Of a stretch of DNA of 64,000 nt, positions 1 through 8,265 are shown in pieces. Under the pieces are notes generated by a model that saw nothing but the letters and a program-made list of their open reading frames with translations, searched no databases and was not told the DNA's origin. The stretch comes from JAKAFX01 sp049965715. Its GTDB lineage: Archaea; Thermoplasmatota; Thermoplasmata; Thermoplasmatales; Thermoplasmataceae. The position numbers were made by a program, and so were the translations under genes. The stretch is from contig JBMFWA010000001.1 of assembly GCA_049965715.1 (NCBI GenBank), positions 124,001 to 188,000 of the forward strand. Direction: 5' to 3'. The number at the start of each line of letters is the position of its first letter. The first letter of the stretch is position 1.

Positions 1-231
1 ATTGAGCAATATCTTTATGCCCCTCTTTTTCGTGAATTCCTCTATGGGGTAATGCAGGAGGTTTTCCGGGCTTTTCACAATCCCTTCAAGATAGTAGGGT
101 ATTCCGCATTCCGCATATGAAACATAATTTCCAGCCTCCACAACGGTCACGTTGATGGATGGATCGACCCTCTTAGCCTTGGAAGCCGCGGCCATTCCTG
201 AGGCCCCACCTCCGATAACGACGAAATCCAT
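1..231 (-). CDS. FAD-dependent pyridine nucleotide-disulfide oxidoreductase (NADH oxidase / CoA-disulfide reductase type), N-terminal part
   Basis: The reverse complement opens with ATG at 231 and reads 77 codons to the window edge, so only the N-terminus is seen. It begins MDFVVIGGGASGMAAASKAK, a dinucleotide-binding GxGxxG fold for FAD, followed by a stretch ending YAECGIPYY near residues 39-47. That Cys-containing motif is typical of the CoA-disulfide reductase / NADH oxidase / NADH peroxidase subfamily, where the single Cys cycles during electron transfer from NAD(P)H. The substrate (CoA disulfide, polysulfide or oxygen) cannot be told from this fragment. The gene continues leftward outside the window. 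Confidence 0.8.
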   Translation of the reverse strand, partial: MDFVVIGGGASGMAAASKAKRVDPSINVTVVEAGNYVSYAECGIPYYLEGIVKSPENLLHYPIEEFTKKRGIKILLN

Positions 232-281
232 TCTTATCAAAAAGATATGGTAACAAAATACTTAAATTGAGAAGTAGGCGG

Positions 282-815
282 CTACTGCGCCACAACTTCT
301 GCATGAATGGTTATGTTGACCCTGTCCCCAACCATTACACCGCCGGTTTCAAGGATAAAATTCCACTGCAGTCCAAAATCCTTCCTGTTGATCGTGCCGG
401 TCACGGTGAAACCCATCCTCTCCTTTCCGTATGGATCCCTGATGGTCCCATCAAGTTCACCCTCCAGTTCCACAGACCTTGTGACGTCCCTTATTGTGAG
501 ATCGCCGACGATCTTGAATTTGTCCTCACCCTTTCTGGTTATCTTCGTGGACCTGAATATCATGCTGGGATATTTCTGGGAGTCGAAGAAATCAGGGGAT
601 CTCAGATGGTTGTTTCTCTGTTCATCGCGGGTATCCACGCTGATGGTCTTAATCTCCACATATCCGGACATGTTCTCCGGATCTTCAGGCGATCCATCGA
701 CCTTTATCTCGAAGTCATTAAATCCGCCCCTGACGGTGGATATCATCATGTGCCTGACGCTGAAATCGATCTCTGTGTGTGCCTTATCGCTTATCCAAGT
801 TTTTGTTGTTTGCAT
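282..815 (-). CDS. YceI family protein
   Basis: This 177-residue protein matches the YceI family, a lipocalin-like beta-barrel that binds isoprenoid or other hydrophobic ligands. Visible hallmarks are the N-terminal WxxDxxHTEIDFSVRHMM segment, the central VDTRDEQRNNHLRSPDFFD motif and a C-terminal NRKDFGLQW. There is no signal peptide, so it is probably cytoplasmic. The reading frame is open 21 codons further upstream, but the ATG at 815 is preceded by GGTGAAA, a good ribosome binding site, and begins at the normal family start. It is transcribed divergently from an HxlR regulator at 930, which probably controls it. Ligand and physiological role are unknown; stress protection is a guess from the family. 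Confidence 0.88.
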   Translation of the reverse strand: MQTTKTWISDKAHTEIDFSVRHMMISTVRGGFNDFEIKVDGSPEDPENMSGYVEIKTISVDTRDEQRNNHLRSPDFFDSQKYPSMIFRSTKITRKGEDKFKIVGDLTIRDVTRSVELEGELDGTIRDPYGKERMGFTVTGTINRKDFGLQWNFILETGGVMVGDRVNITIHAEVVAQ

Positions 816-881
816 ATTTTCACCTTTCAGGAAATCTGTATCACATGGAATTTGCAGGATAGCAGTTTCCTTTTGCAACCT

Positions 882-922
882 TGTATAATAAATATATTAA
901 TATACGTTCCCGGACATACGGG
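882..922. promoter_or_regulatory. Divergent promoter and candidate HxlR operator
   Basis: The 114-base gap between the YceI gene and the HxlR gene holds an AT-rich block at 882-904 that includes the perfect 12-base palindrome TATATTAATATA (893-904), about 26-37 bases ahead of the HxlR ATG, the normal distance for an archaeal TATA box and leaderless start. Between it and the ATG is CCCG-6-CGGG (909-922), an inverted repeat placed where a repressor would block transcription. Assigning it to HxlR autoregulation is inference. Confidence 0.4.
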
Positions 923-929
923 CAATCAG

Positions 930-1289
930 ATGACGCGAAAGCCACTTGCTGAACTGGAAGAGAAACAGGTGGACAGGAAGCAGCTCTGTCCCATTGTGGA
1001 AGCAATAAAAGAAGTCGGAGGAGAATGGAAATTAATAATTATCAGGTACCTTGCCGAATCTCCTTCCGGATTCAATGATCTGGTCAGGAGAATCGACGGG
1101 CTGAATCCCAAGACGCTTTCCAGAACACTGAAGACACTGCAGGAGAGAGGAATCATAAACAGGAACGTTGTCAGCACGCAACCGTTCAAGGTTATGTATT
1201 CCCTGACCCCCAAGGGGGAATCTCTGGACAGCGTGCTCAAGAACTTCAGAGAATGGGGAGAACAATGGATCCTCAACAAGTCTCAATGA
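930..1289 (+). CDS. HxlR family winged-helix transcriptional regulator
   Basis: A 119-residue protein covering one HxlR/MarR-like winged helix-turn-helix. The family pattern is clear: LCPIVEAIKEVGGEWKLII, then a recognition helix around LNPKTLSRTLKTLQERGII and a wing ending YSLTPKGESL. The Cys just before PIVEAI is the position that senses electrophiles or disulfide stress in the HypR/YodB group, so a redox signal is plausible. The frame is open far upstream (to 267), but that part is antisense to the YceI gene; the ATG at 930 gives the normal family length and sits correctly behind a TATA box. Likely controls itself and the divergent YceI gene. Confidence 0.87.
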   Translation: MTRKPLAELEEKQVDRKQLCPIVEAIKEVGGEWKLIIIRYLAESPSGFNDLVRRIDGLNPKTLSRTLKTLQERGIINRNVVSTQPFKVMYSLTPKGESLDSVLKNFREWGEQWILNKSQ

Positions 1290-1376
1290 CCGTTGAAAAC
1301 AGCATTTCCCCAATAATTCGCAGCGGATTTTAGCCTTAAAAACTATTTACCCTTCTGATATCCTAAAAGGATTATA

Positions 1377-3008
1377 ATGAACATAAAACCTATTTCTGAA
1401 ATAGCATCGAAGCTTGGTTTTGATTATAACTCGATTGAACCGTACGGGAAATATATTGCAAAGATCCCTCTCTCATCCCAGAATTTCCAGAACAAGAGAA
1501 GGGGGAAGCTCATTCTGGTGACAGCAATGACGCCGACATCAGCCGGAGAAGGAAAGACAACAACGGTTATCGGCCTCGGTCAGGCACTGAGCAGACTTGG
1601 CAAGAATGTCAGCATTGCAATCAGGGAACCGTCGCTGGGGCCATGTTTCGGCGTCAAGGGAGGGGCAACCGGCGGCGGTAAATCCACTGTTGAGCCAAGC
1701 GACAGGATCAACCTTATCTTCACAGGCGACTTCCCAGCGGTGTCTGCTGCGCACAATCTGCTGTCTGCGGTTATCAACAATCACATGCATTTCGGGAATA
1801 AGCTCTCAATAGATCCTAAAAACATACTTTTCCCGAGGACAATTGACATGAACGACAGATCACTCAGATCCATCACGGTAGGTGTTGGAGACAGGGAGAA
1901 TGGTGCTCTGACAATGGACAGGTTTGTCATAACTCCCGCATCTGAGATGATGGCAATTCTGGGGCTGAGCAAATCATACGCCGAGCTCAAGCAGAGACTT
2001 TCCAGGATAATAGTTGCACTGAACACAGATGGAAAACCGGTGTATTCAGGCGATCTCAACGTCAGCGGTGCACTTGCCGCCCTTCTGGTGGACGCACTGA
2101 AGCCAAACCTGGTGCAGACAAGCGAGGGCGTCCCGGCGTTCATTCACACAGGTCCGTTTGGAAACATTGCACACGGAACGTCCAGCATTATAGCGGACGA
2201 ACTTGCCCTTCGAAACAGTGATTATCTCGTCACGGAGGCAGGCTTCGGTTCAGACCTGGGAGCAGAGAAATTCCTTGATATGGTTTCAAGACTCGGAAAC
2301 CTGCCCGTGAATGGTGTGGTGATAGTGGGAACACTCCGGGCCATAAAGCATCATGCCGGTTCAAAGGACCTGTCAGTGGAGGACGTGAAAGCAGTTGAGG
2401 TGGGTTCCCAGAACCTGCTGAGGCACGTCGAATTCATCAGGTCATTTGGAATCGAACCTGTTGTGGCTATCAACAGATTCCCTACTGATACAGCAAAGGA
2501 GATCGGGACGCTTGAAAATATCCTCAGGTCAAGGAATATCACAATGGCGGTATCGGACGTGTTTGGAAAGGGAGGGGAAGGTGGAATAGAACTGGCCAAT
2601 GCCGTACTTAGCAGGATCAGTGATACTCCTATAAAACTGAAATATACCTATGAATTCACCGATCCGATAAAAGACAAGATCATAAAGATTGCAAAGAGGG
2701 CATATGGTGCAGACGATGTGATCTTTGAGAAGCAGGCACTGAAGGACATAAAGCTTGCCGAGAAGACAGGATTCTCCAACGTTCCAATATGCATGGCAAA
2801 AACTCAAAACTCGCTCAGTGACAATCCTGCACTGCTGAACGCACCAACAGGTTTCAAGGTTACGGTTACATCAGTGGGCATATCGTCAGGTGCAGGCTTC
2901 CTGGTGCCATTCATGGGAAACATCATGACCATGCCTGGACTCCCCAGGGTGCCGGCAGCAGAGAATGTCGATATAACAGAGAGCGGCGAGATCACGGGTC
3001 TCTTCTGA
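1377..3008 (+). CDS. fhs: Formate--tetrahydrofolate ligase
   Basis: A 543-residue protein, the full length of the family. It catalyses ATP-dependent activation of formate to 10-formyl-THF, the entry of formate into folate-bound C1 metabolism. The nucleotide-binding loop TPTSAGEGKTTTVIGLGQAL lies at about residues 53-72, followed by the family signature SIAIREPSLGPCFGVKGGAT. It starts at ATG just downstream of an AAAGGA element. Together with glyA (4206), gcvPAB (21886-24652) and the formiminotransferase-cyclodeaminase (51475) it shows that this archaeon uses tetrahydrofolate for C1 transfer. No frameshift or missing domain is seen. Confidence 0.96.
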   Translation: MNIKPISEIASKLGFDYNSIEPYGKYIAKIPLSSQNFQNKRRGKLILVTAMTPTSAGEGKTTTVIGLGQALSRLGKNVSIAIREPSLGPCFGVKGGATGGGKSTVEPSDRINLIFTGDFPAVSAAHNLLSAVINNHMHFGNKLSIDPKNILFPRTIDMNDRSLRSITVGVGDRENGALTMDRFVITPASEMMAILGLSKSYAELKQRLSRIIVALNTDGKPVYSGDLNVSGALAALLVDALKPNLVQTSEGVPAFIHTGPFGNIAHGTSSIIADELALRNSDYLVTEAGFGSDLGAEKFLDMVSRLGNLPVNGVVIVGTLRAIKHHAGSKDLSVEDVKAVEVGSQNLLRHVEFIRSFGIEPVVAINRFPTDTAKEIGTLENILRSRNITMAVSDVFGKGGEGGIELANAVLSRISDTPIKLKYTYEFTDPIKDKIIKIAKRAYGADDVIFEKQALKDIKLAEKTGFSNVPICMAKTQNSLSDNPALLNAPTGFKVTVTSVGISSGAGFLVPFMGNIMTMPGLPRVPAAENVDITESGEITGLF

Positions 3009-3043
3009 TCCCGCTGACCTCATCCCGCTTATTTTGGAAGCAA

Positions 3044-3268
3044 ATGATTCTCAACGTGATGGTCAGGAGAGGATCAGGATCACCGGAAATGAAGGATGGA
3101 ATCCTGGTTGTACATACAACAGAGGAAAGAAGGAATAACCAGGCCAATCGTGACATAATCAGGCAGGTGTCACAGTTCCTTTCCGTGGGTACAGACAGGA
3201 TCAGAATTGTCAGGGGACACACAAAATCGAGGAAAGTCCTGGAGATTGACATGGCAGAGACCGAGTAA
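3044..3268 (+). CDS. DUF167 (YggU-like) family protein
   Basis: A 74-residue protein that matches the conserved core of DUF167: an alpha/beta fold with the pattern HTTEERRNNQANRDIIRQVS followed by GTDRIRIVRGHTKSRKVLEI. The usual PPVDGKAN segment is replaced by TTEERRNNQAN but keeps the spacing. Family members are small soluble proteins of unknown function. It lies 35 bases after fhs on the same strand and may be cotranscribed with it. Confidence 0.72.
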   Translation: MILNVMVRRGSGSPEMKDGILVVHTTEERRNNQANRDIIRQVSQFLSVGTDRIRIVRGHTKSRKVLEIDMAETE

Positions 3269-3415
3269 TCCGGGTAATCTTTTCGATTATGAAAGTGGAT
3301 CAAAGGTCAGCCGTCGTATATCGTTAAAAGAAACCACTCATTCCAGCATCTGTGATGAATACCAGGGAATGTACAGCTTACATGCTGTTTAAAAGAAATG
3401 GAGTGATATGGTACA

Positions 3416-4189
3416 ATGCCCCTGCTCCTGATTCTGATACTGGTCGGGTTAGCCGTTGGGGCGCTGACTGGAACAACCGGGAGCAGTGGAGTCCTGATCG
3501 TGGTTCCAGTGCTGGGATTCATGGGACTCTCATTCCAGGAATCTGTTGGATCGAGCCTCCTGGTTGATGTCATAACCACCTCAACGGTTATATTCGTGTA
3601 CCTGAGAAAGAAGACAGTCGCAGTCAGGAGCGCTGTATTCATGGGATTGGGGGCATTAATAGGTGCACAGATAGGCACAAGAATAGCAGTTTCTGTCCCG
3701 GAGGAACCCCTTGAAATAGGATTTGTGATTCTTACCGCTTTACTGGCATTTCAGATGTTCAGGCGATCTAAACAGAGAATGGCGATGGAGCGCAAACCTG
3801 GCAGATTCAGTAACCTCAGACCATGGCAGTCTCTGGCTGCAGCCATGGTTCTCAGCATTCCTGTGGGAATACTGACAGGAACTATTGGTACCAGCGGAGG
3901 CATAATGTTCATCGGGATCACTATGATACTCTTCACCATAAGCGCACAGGAAATGGTGGGCACCGCAACCCTGGCAATGTTGTTTTCTGCCATGAGTGGG
4001 GCCGCTGGGTACGCCTACTTTGGAAGAATCGACTATTTCGCTTCGGTTGTCATAGGTATAACGTCTCTCGCATCAGGCTATGGATTTTCCATTCTTGCGC
4101 ATAAGGTGAGCGAGAAGACAATCTATGTCGCAATTGGCGTAGTTTTCGTCATCGTGGTCATAGCGGAATCGTTGAAGATAATTGCTTGA
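3416..4189 (+). CDS. TauE/SafE family membrane permease
   Basis: This 257-residue protein has about eight predicted membrane helices arranged as two similar halves. Each half starts with a Gly-rich helix: ALTGTTGSSGVLIVVPVL near residue 17 and GILTGTIGTSGGIMFIGITM near residue 155, the hallmark repeat of the TauE/SafE/DUF81 family of anion exporters (sulfite, sulfoacetate or related organosulfur anions). The substrate cannot be deduced here. It ends 16 bases before the convergent glyA gene. Confidence 0.85.
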   Translation: MPLLLILILVGLAVGALTGTTGSSGVLIVVPVLGFMGLSFQESVGSSLLVDVITTSTVIFVYLRKKTVAVRSAVFMGLGALIGAQIGTRIAVSVPEEPLEIGFVILTALLAFQMFRRSKQRMAMERKPGRFSNLRPWQSLAAAMVLSIPVGILTGTIGTSGGIMFIGITMILFTISAQEMVGTATLAMLFSAMSGAAGYAYFGRIDYFASVVIGITSLASGYGFSILAHKVSEKTIYVAIGVVFVIVVIAESLKIIA

Positions 4190-4205
4190 AAAATATTCCA
4201 GGGAA

Positions 4206-5501
4206 TCAACGGTCCCTGAATATCTCAATGTATTCGTATGGCACAGTTTTTCCAAAGGAGTAATGGACCTCGTTGAACTGCTTCTTGAAATCTGCGATCT
4301 CTGATTTCAGTTTATCGGGGCTCTCTTTCTTCACACTTCCCCTGTAGATGAAGTCCGCTATCTGCTTCATCTCACCCTTTCCCATGCCTATGCGCGTGAC
4401 CTCCTGTGTGCCGATCCTTATTCCGCTTGGATTCTGGGATTTCTTGCTGTCGTCATATGGGAGCATATTTTTGTTCAGGATAATTCCGCACTTTTCCAGG
4501 GTCTCGGCAACAAGCCTGCCGCCTCCCTGATTCCTGACGTCAACCGCTATTGTGTGGGAAGCGGTGAAGCCTCTCTTTTCACCAAGAACATGGAAACCCA
4601 GATTGTGGAGTTCCTGTGCCAGGGTTTTTGCATTGTCAATGATCGCAGATGCGTATTTCTCGCCAAATTCAAGCTCCTCTGCCATGGTTATTCCCAGTGC
4701 AGCCATGGTGTTCAGGTGGTGATTACTGATTGTTCCGGGAAAAACTCCTCTCTGAATGGATTTCCATGTTTCATCCGGAGCGTTGCCCACAATTATACCA
4801 TGCTGGGGGCCCGGAAAAGTCTTGTGCGTGCTGCCCGTTATAATCTCCGCACCCTCCCTAAGGGGATCCTGGAACTTCTTCCCCGCTATTAATCCCAGGA
4901 CATGGGCTCCATCATACCAGATCCTGCTGTTGACCTCATCAAGTGCATCCTTGAGTTCCTTCAGCGGAGTTGGAAAAAGAAACACAGACTGGCCGAACAG
5001 CGTGAGTTTAGGTTTTTCTGCTCTGATAACCTTCGCAGCCTTATCAGGATCAACGGTCATCGTATCCTCGTCAAACGGTAATTCGACTCTCTTAAGTCCG
5101 CGAAATCCAACGGCTCCAAATTCAGCAGCACTTATGTGGCCGCCACCGGCAAGTGCAGGGGTTGCAATAAGATCGCCCGGGTTTGTCAACCCATAGATTG
5201 CACCCATGTTTGAAACGGTGCCGGATATTGGTCTGGGATCAATCTGTTTTGCATTGAAAAGCTTCTTTCCAAGTTCAACGACAAGATTTTCAAGCTGATC
5301 AACAAACTCATTCCCCTGATAATAACGGTGTCCAGGAAGTCCTTCCGCATATCTGGAACCGAAATCAGTCAGCAGCATCTCCATGGACAGTGAACTCATC
5401 ACGTTTTCAGACGCTATGAGAGGAATGCTTTCCCTGAACAGTCTGGTATGATTCTTTGCGATTTCCCTTATCTTCAGTGCATAATCCTTATTCTCAGGCA
5501 T
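4206..5501 (-). CDS. glyA: Serine hydroxymethyltransferase
   Basis: A 431-residue PLP enzyme that interconverts serine and glycine while loading or unloading the C1 unit on tetrahydropterin. The N-terminus (RESIPLIASENVMSSLSMEML) and the PLP-lysine motif ITGSTHKTFPGPQHG near residues 222-236 are both intact. The segment RYYQGNEFVDQLE matches the canonical R-Y-Y-G-G region. Length is normal for an archaeal GlyA. It belongs functionally with fhs, gcvPAB and the formiminotransferase-cyclodeaminase. Transcription is convergent with the TauE-like gene. Confidence 0.96.
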   Translation of the reverse strand: MPENKDYALKIREIAKNHTRLFRESIPLIASENVMSSLSMEMLLTDFGSRYAEGLPGHRYYQGNEFVDQLENLVVELGKKLFNAKQIDPRPISGTVSNMGAIYGLTNPGDLIATPALAGGGHISAAEFGAVGFRGLKRVELPFDEDTMTVDPDKAAKVIRAEKPKLTLFGQSVFLFPTPLKELKDALDEVNSRIWYDGAHVLGLIAGKKFQDPLREGAEIITGSTHKTFPGPQHGIIVGNAPDETWKSIQRGVFPGTISNHHLNTMAALGITMAEELEFGEKYASAIIDNAKTLAQELHNLGFHVLGEKRGFTASHTIAVDVRNQGGGRLVAETLEKCGIILNKNMLPYDDSKKSQNPSGIRIGTQEVTRIGMGKGEMKQIADFIYRGSVKKESPDKLKSEIADFKKQFNEVHYSFGKTVPYEYIEIFRDR

Positions 5502-5613
5502 TATTTGTTATCCTGATTGATTATATTTAAGTTCCACCTTATGTTTTTTAGATCAGATAAAAGATTACTTTGCTGTGAGGGAGCAGGAGAATGGATAGAT
5601 AAACTGCACCTGT

Positions 5614-5889
5614 TCACAGCGATTTGGTTGAAATGTATCCATTCCAGATCCAGACGAAGAGATACATTAAGCCCGTGGCCAGGCTGGCTGCTGTAATCCC
5701 GAAGAGCATAAAATATGCAAAAGGATCATTGCTAAAGATAATAGAGCCCTCGTACTGGTTGCTTTTAAGAAATAACTGAACGGGTCCGAAGGCAATAAAA
5801 AGGGCAATCCAGTATATTGTTGCTGTTTTGCTATTCCAGTTGGACCTGCTGACAAACTTAGTCCTCACGGCGAAGTTATACTTTTTCAT
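5614..5889 (-). CDS. Small membrane protein of unknown function
   Basis: A 91-residue protein with a basic N-terminus (residues 1-20) and two clear membrane helices, TIYWIALFIAFGPVQLFL and FAYFMLFGITAASLATGLMY. No family is recognised. The basic N-terminus and the short loop suggest both termini face the cytoplasm. It lies upstream of glyA on the same strand but with its own gap of 112 bases, so cotranscription is unclear. Confidence 0.6.
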   Translation of the reverse strand: MKKYNFAVRTKFVSRSNWNSKTATIYWIALFIAFGPVQLFLKSNQYEGSIIFSNDPFAYFMLFGITAASLATGLMYLFVWIWNGYISTKSL

Positions 5890-6006
5890 TATTTAAAACT
5901 GCACAACGATCTGAGTGAATGTTAAGAAAATCCGATTATCACACTATTCAAAACACTCAGCTGCTGTTTGTATGTTACACAGATACCTGTGGCTGTCTAT
6001 TCCGGC

Positions 6007-6510
6007 TCACTTTTCTATGATAGCCTTATCAGCAAACATCTTTGTAAGCAATTCAGAATATTTGTTGAAGGTATCACTGTCCAGACGTGCCAGTATCTCA
6101 TAATAGTTATGCATCAGTTTGTACTCAATTTTGCCATCATTTGTAATGATGGTTAAAGACGGAAGCCTAAGATGTTCTCCCTGTCTGAGCCTAATGCTTT
6201 CGATTTCATCATACAGCATTCTCTGAAAATCAGGCGGTTCTTTTGTGATTTCTGTGTTAATGTTCTTCTCAATCTGACCGACGGCGATAATAGCATCGTT
6301 GACTATCTCCAAGTGTATGGATTTGTAATCCCCCATCAGACCATAATCCTGTACAGCAGGTATAGGGGCCATGGTTAGCGGGTCAGATCGCAGGTATTGG
6401 CTCATCTCCGTTCTTATTTGTTTTTTTGCTGAGAACATCGAATGACAGAATAGAGTCTGAGGTGAATATAAGGTGATGAACGTTTGTTGTCTTTCCTCGT
6501 TTCCAAGCAT
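6007..6510 (-). CDS. Hypothetical protein
   Basis: A 167-residue soluble protein with no recognised domain. A tyrosine- and proline-containing N-terminal third is followed by a helical region rich in Ile, Glu and Lys (IEKNINTEITKEPPDFQRML, then ESIRLRQGEHLRLPSL), then a short beta-like stretch (LTIITNDGKIEYKLMHNYYE). The frame also opens at a TTG two codons earlier (6516); the ATG at 6510 is preferred. Isolated on the minus strand at the edge of an accessory region; function not inferred. Confidence 0.5.
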   Translation of the reverse strand: MLGNEERQQTFITLYSPQTLFCHSMFSAKKQIRTEMSQYLRSDPLTMAPIPAVQDYGLMGDYKSIHLEIVNDAIIAVGQIEKNINTEITKEPPDFQRMLYDEIESIRLRQGEHLRLPSLTIITNDGKIEYKLMHNYYEILARLDSDTFNKYSELLTKMFADKAIIEK

Positions 6511-6843
6511 TATCAATCGATCCTATTATTTCTACCATGAATGAATATGGAACTATTCTTTATAACAATTCTGCGGACCCATATATATAATGCATTTCCA
6601 ATCACCTGATAGCCGGAACTGCGCTTAAAGCTAATGAAAGAATGTCACGTCCGAATCTTCTATATTCCATGAACATGTTCCATCGGACTGAGTGACAGGA
6701 AATGCAGGGAATATTTACGAACACATCATCTTCGAACCAAATACATACCTCGTCATTCATTTGGGTATAACGAGAAAGCCACTTGATGAATTTGGAACCC
6801 CTCTCTTCCCAACATTCTGAGGAACACCACCTGCGATTACTAA
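6511..6843. other. Intergenic stretch, no clear gene
   Basis: About 330 bases without a convincing gene. A plus-strand frame of 42 codons with a GTG start (6692-6820) reads VTGNAGNIYEHIIFEPNTYL and onward but matches no family I know. An AT-rich element, CATATATATAATG, at about 6580-6592 could be a promoter. The stretch borders the toxin-antitoxin pair and may hold decayed sequence. Confidence 0.3.
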
Positions 6844-7335
6844 TTATGCAAGATACGATACTCTGACTCCCGCGGTGCGGTATATTTCTGATTTGTAAAC
6901 CTCAAATTCCCTGTCTCTGGTCACAAATTCAACGTCAGATTTTGTCGACTCCAGTATTGCGTGCGCGTAAGATAGGTGAAGCAAATCCAGGATCTTCATT
7001 GGAACATCTTTTGTGATTTCGATAGCGAAAGAAATGATATTGCCATACTCCCCAATAGGTGTTTCAACGCGAGTTTGCTGTAAAGGAAGAAACAGAAGAT
7101 CAAACTTCTGGAGAATATAGAGAATTGCTGCGTATGAACTGGTGGCTCTGTCCCCTGAAAGTTCATCCATTAGAGTCACAAAATTTTTGTTTCTTGACAG
7201 AACTGAACTCAGTTCCATGATAACTGGTTCTGAGATTACCTTCCCCGGTGTCTTGAGCACCTCGATCGAGCTTATGCCTGACGGGTCTGCCGGATCAAGT
7301 GCAGAGACAATTACACTCGTGTCAATGTATTTCAA
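6844..7335 (-). CDS. PIN-domain ribonuclease toxin (VapC type)
   Basis: A 163-residue PIN-domain protein. Acidic residues of the metal-dependent RNase centre are all visible: D5 in KYIDTSVIVSAL, E41 in VIMELSSVLSR, an Asp in KILDLLHLSYAHAI, and the C-terminal FVTRDREF. Its ATG (7335) overlaps the stop codon of the upstream antitoxin gene (7332), the classic translational coupling of VapBC modules. The toxin would cleave RNA in the cytoplasm until bound by the antitoxin. The exact RNA target is unknown. The length is a little above the usual 130-140 residues. Confidence 0.83.
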   Translation of the reverse strand: MKYIDTSVIVSALDPADPSGISSIEVLKTPGKVISEPVIMELSSVLSRNKNFVTLMDELSGDRATSSYAAILYILQKFDLLFLPLQQTRVETPIGEYGNIISFAIEITKDVPMKILDLLHLSYAHAILESTKSDVEFVTRDREFEVYKSEIYRTAGVRVSYLA

Positions 7336-7595
7336 TTGAATCTGTCCCTATTAATAAGAAGATCCTTGAGGCTACCTGACAATTCGATAGGGATCCTTCC
7401 GATAGATTTCTCCATGAACTTAAGTTTCTCAACTTTTTCAGAAACTTCTGGAAATTTGTTAGTAGCAGTTATTCCCATTGATAAAATATACCTTAGTGCC
7501 TCGCTCTTCGTCTTGAAAAGGCCCGACCAAAGCAATCTATTAACGAATCTGGCTGTCTCTTCATAAATTCTGATTTGGATGGTTTGTTTTGCCAT
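7332..7595 (-). CDS. Ribbon-helix-helix-like antitoxin
   Basis: An 87-residue protein whose N-terminus, MAKQTIQIRIYEETARFVNR followed by LFKTKSEALRYILSMGI, has the beta-strand/helix/helix layout of a ribbon-helix-helix DNA-binding domain. The C-terminal half would wrap the toxin. The frame is open 54 codons further upstream, but the ATG at 7595 gives a clean domain start and sits inside a palindrome that is a probable operator (7594-7615). Overlaps the PIN toxin gene by four bases. Family assignment rests on pattern, not on a database match. Confidence 0.7.
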   Translation of the reverse strand: MAKQTIQIRIYEETARFVNRLLWSGLFKTKSEALRYILSMGITATNKFPEVSEKVEKLKFMEKSIGRIPIELSGSLKDLLINRDRFN

Positions 7596-7615
7596 TACAA
7601 TTACGTACTTGTAAT
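7594..7615. promoter_or_regulatory. Palindromic operator candidate overlapping the antitoxin start
   Basis: A 22-base palindrome with 10 of 11 matching pairs (arms ATTACAATTAC and GTACTTGTAAT) overlaps the antitoxin start codon. A dimeric ribbon-helix-helix protein bound here would block initiation, as is usual for VapBC autoregulation. Seen directly; function inferred. Confidence 0.5.
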
Positions 7616-7860
7616 TGAATATATCAAATATTTCATGTCTCTGCAGTTCATTTTGTGCCAGTTCAATTACGGGTGAAATAAAACACAAATATAGTATTTC
7701 AGGTGAAAAGCTTCTATAGGGATTTGAATCGACCTTCTGAATACGAATCATAATCAAATTGCTTAATACAAAGGAAAATTGTAGTTGACAAGCATTTTAT
7801 TTCCTTTGATCTTCACAGTTTTGTCTCACTATTTAAGGGGGCAGACCATAAACAAGAATT

Positions 7861-8265
7861 TCAGATAACTACTATGTCTATGTCGGTTACTTTTACGATT
7901 TGAAGGAAATCTCTGTCTAACGTGGCTATTTTATTAGCCCCTGCCACAATTGCAATCCCAGCTATTAGGGTATCAAGTGCATTAACTGGGATGCCAAGTT
8001 TGAACAATCCGCCCATGATGCGCGATGACTCCTCCGCGCTCTTCTGATCGAGAGGTAGAACGACGGAACGTCGGAGAAATGCTCTGATCGTGCGTTCCTC
8101 ATTCTTCAATCCCTTATGATATACGGGGGTGAGCAGTTCATATTGAGAAATTACTGTTGTGTATATACTGTCGTGTTTCTTCTCGCCTCCCTTACAAGCC
8201 TTTCTATGGGAAAATCCCTCTTTTTCCTTAGATTTGGTGCGCAGAAATCGCAACCTCTTCCACAT
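7861..8265 (-). pseudogene. Truncated PIN-domain toxin gene, N-terminal half missing
   Basis: Only the last ~105 residues of this frame look like a PIN protein: a helix TTVISQYELLTPVYHKG, then PVNALDTLIAGIAIVAGANK and IATLDRDF with two of the catalytic Asp residues. The first strand with the essential N-terminal Asp is missing. The first 30 codons of the frame are an out-of-frame reading of the radical-SAM gene that ends here, so there is no native start. The fold cannot be complete; a remnant of a VapC toxin joined to foreign sequence at about 8150-8190. Confidence 0.65.

Noticed and set aside
267..929. Long plus-strand N-terminal extension of the HxlR frame
   Set aside because: It is fully antisense to the YceI gene and does not belong to the HxlR family; the gene starts at 930.
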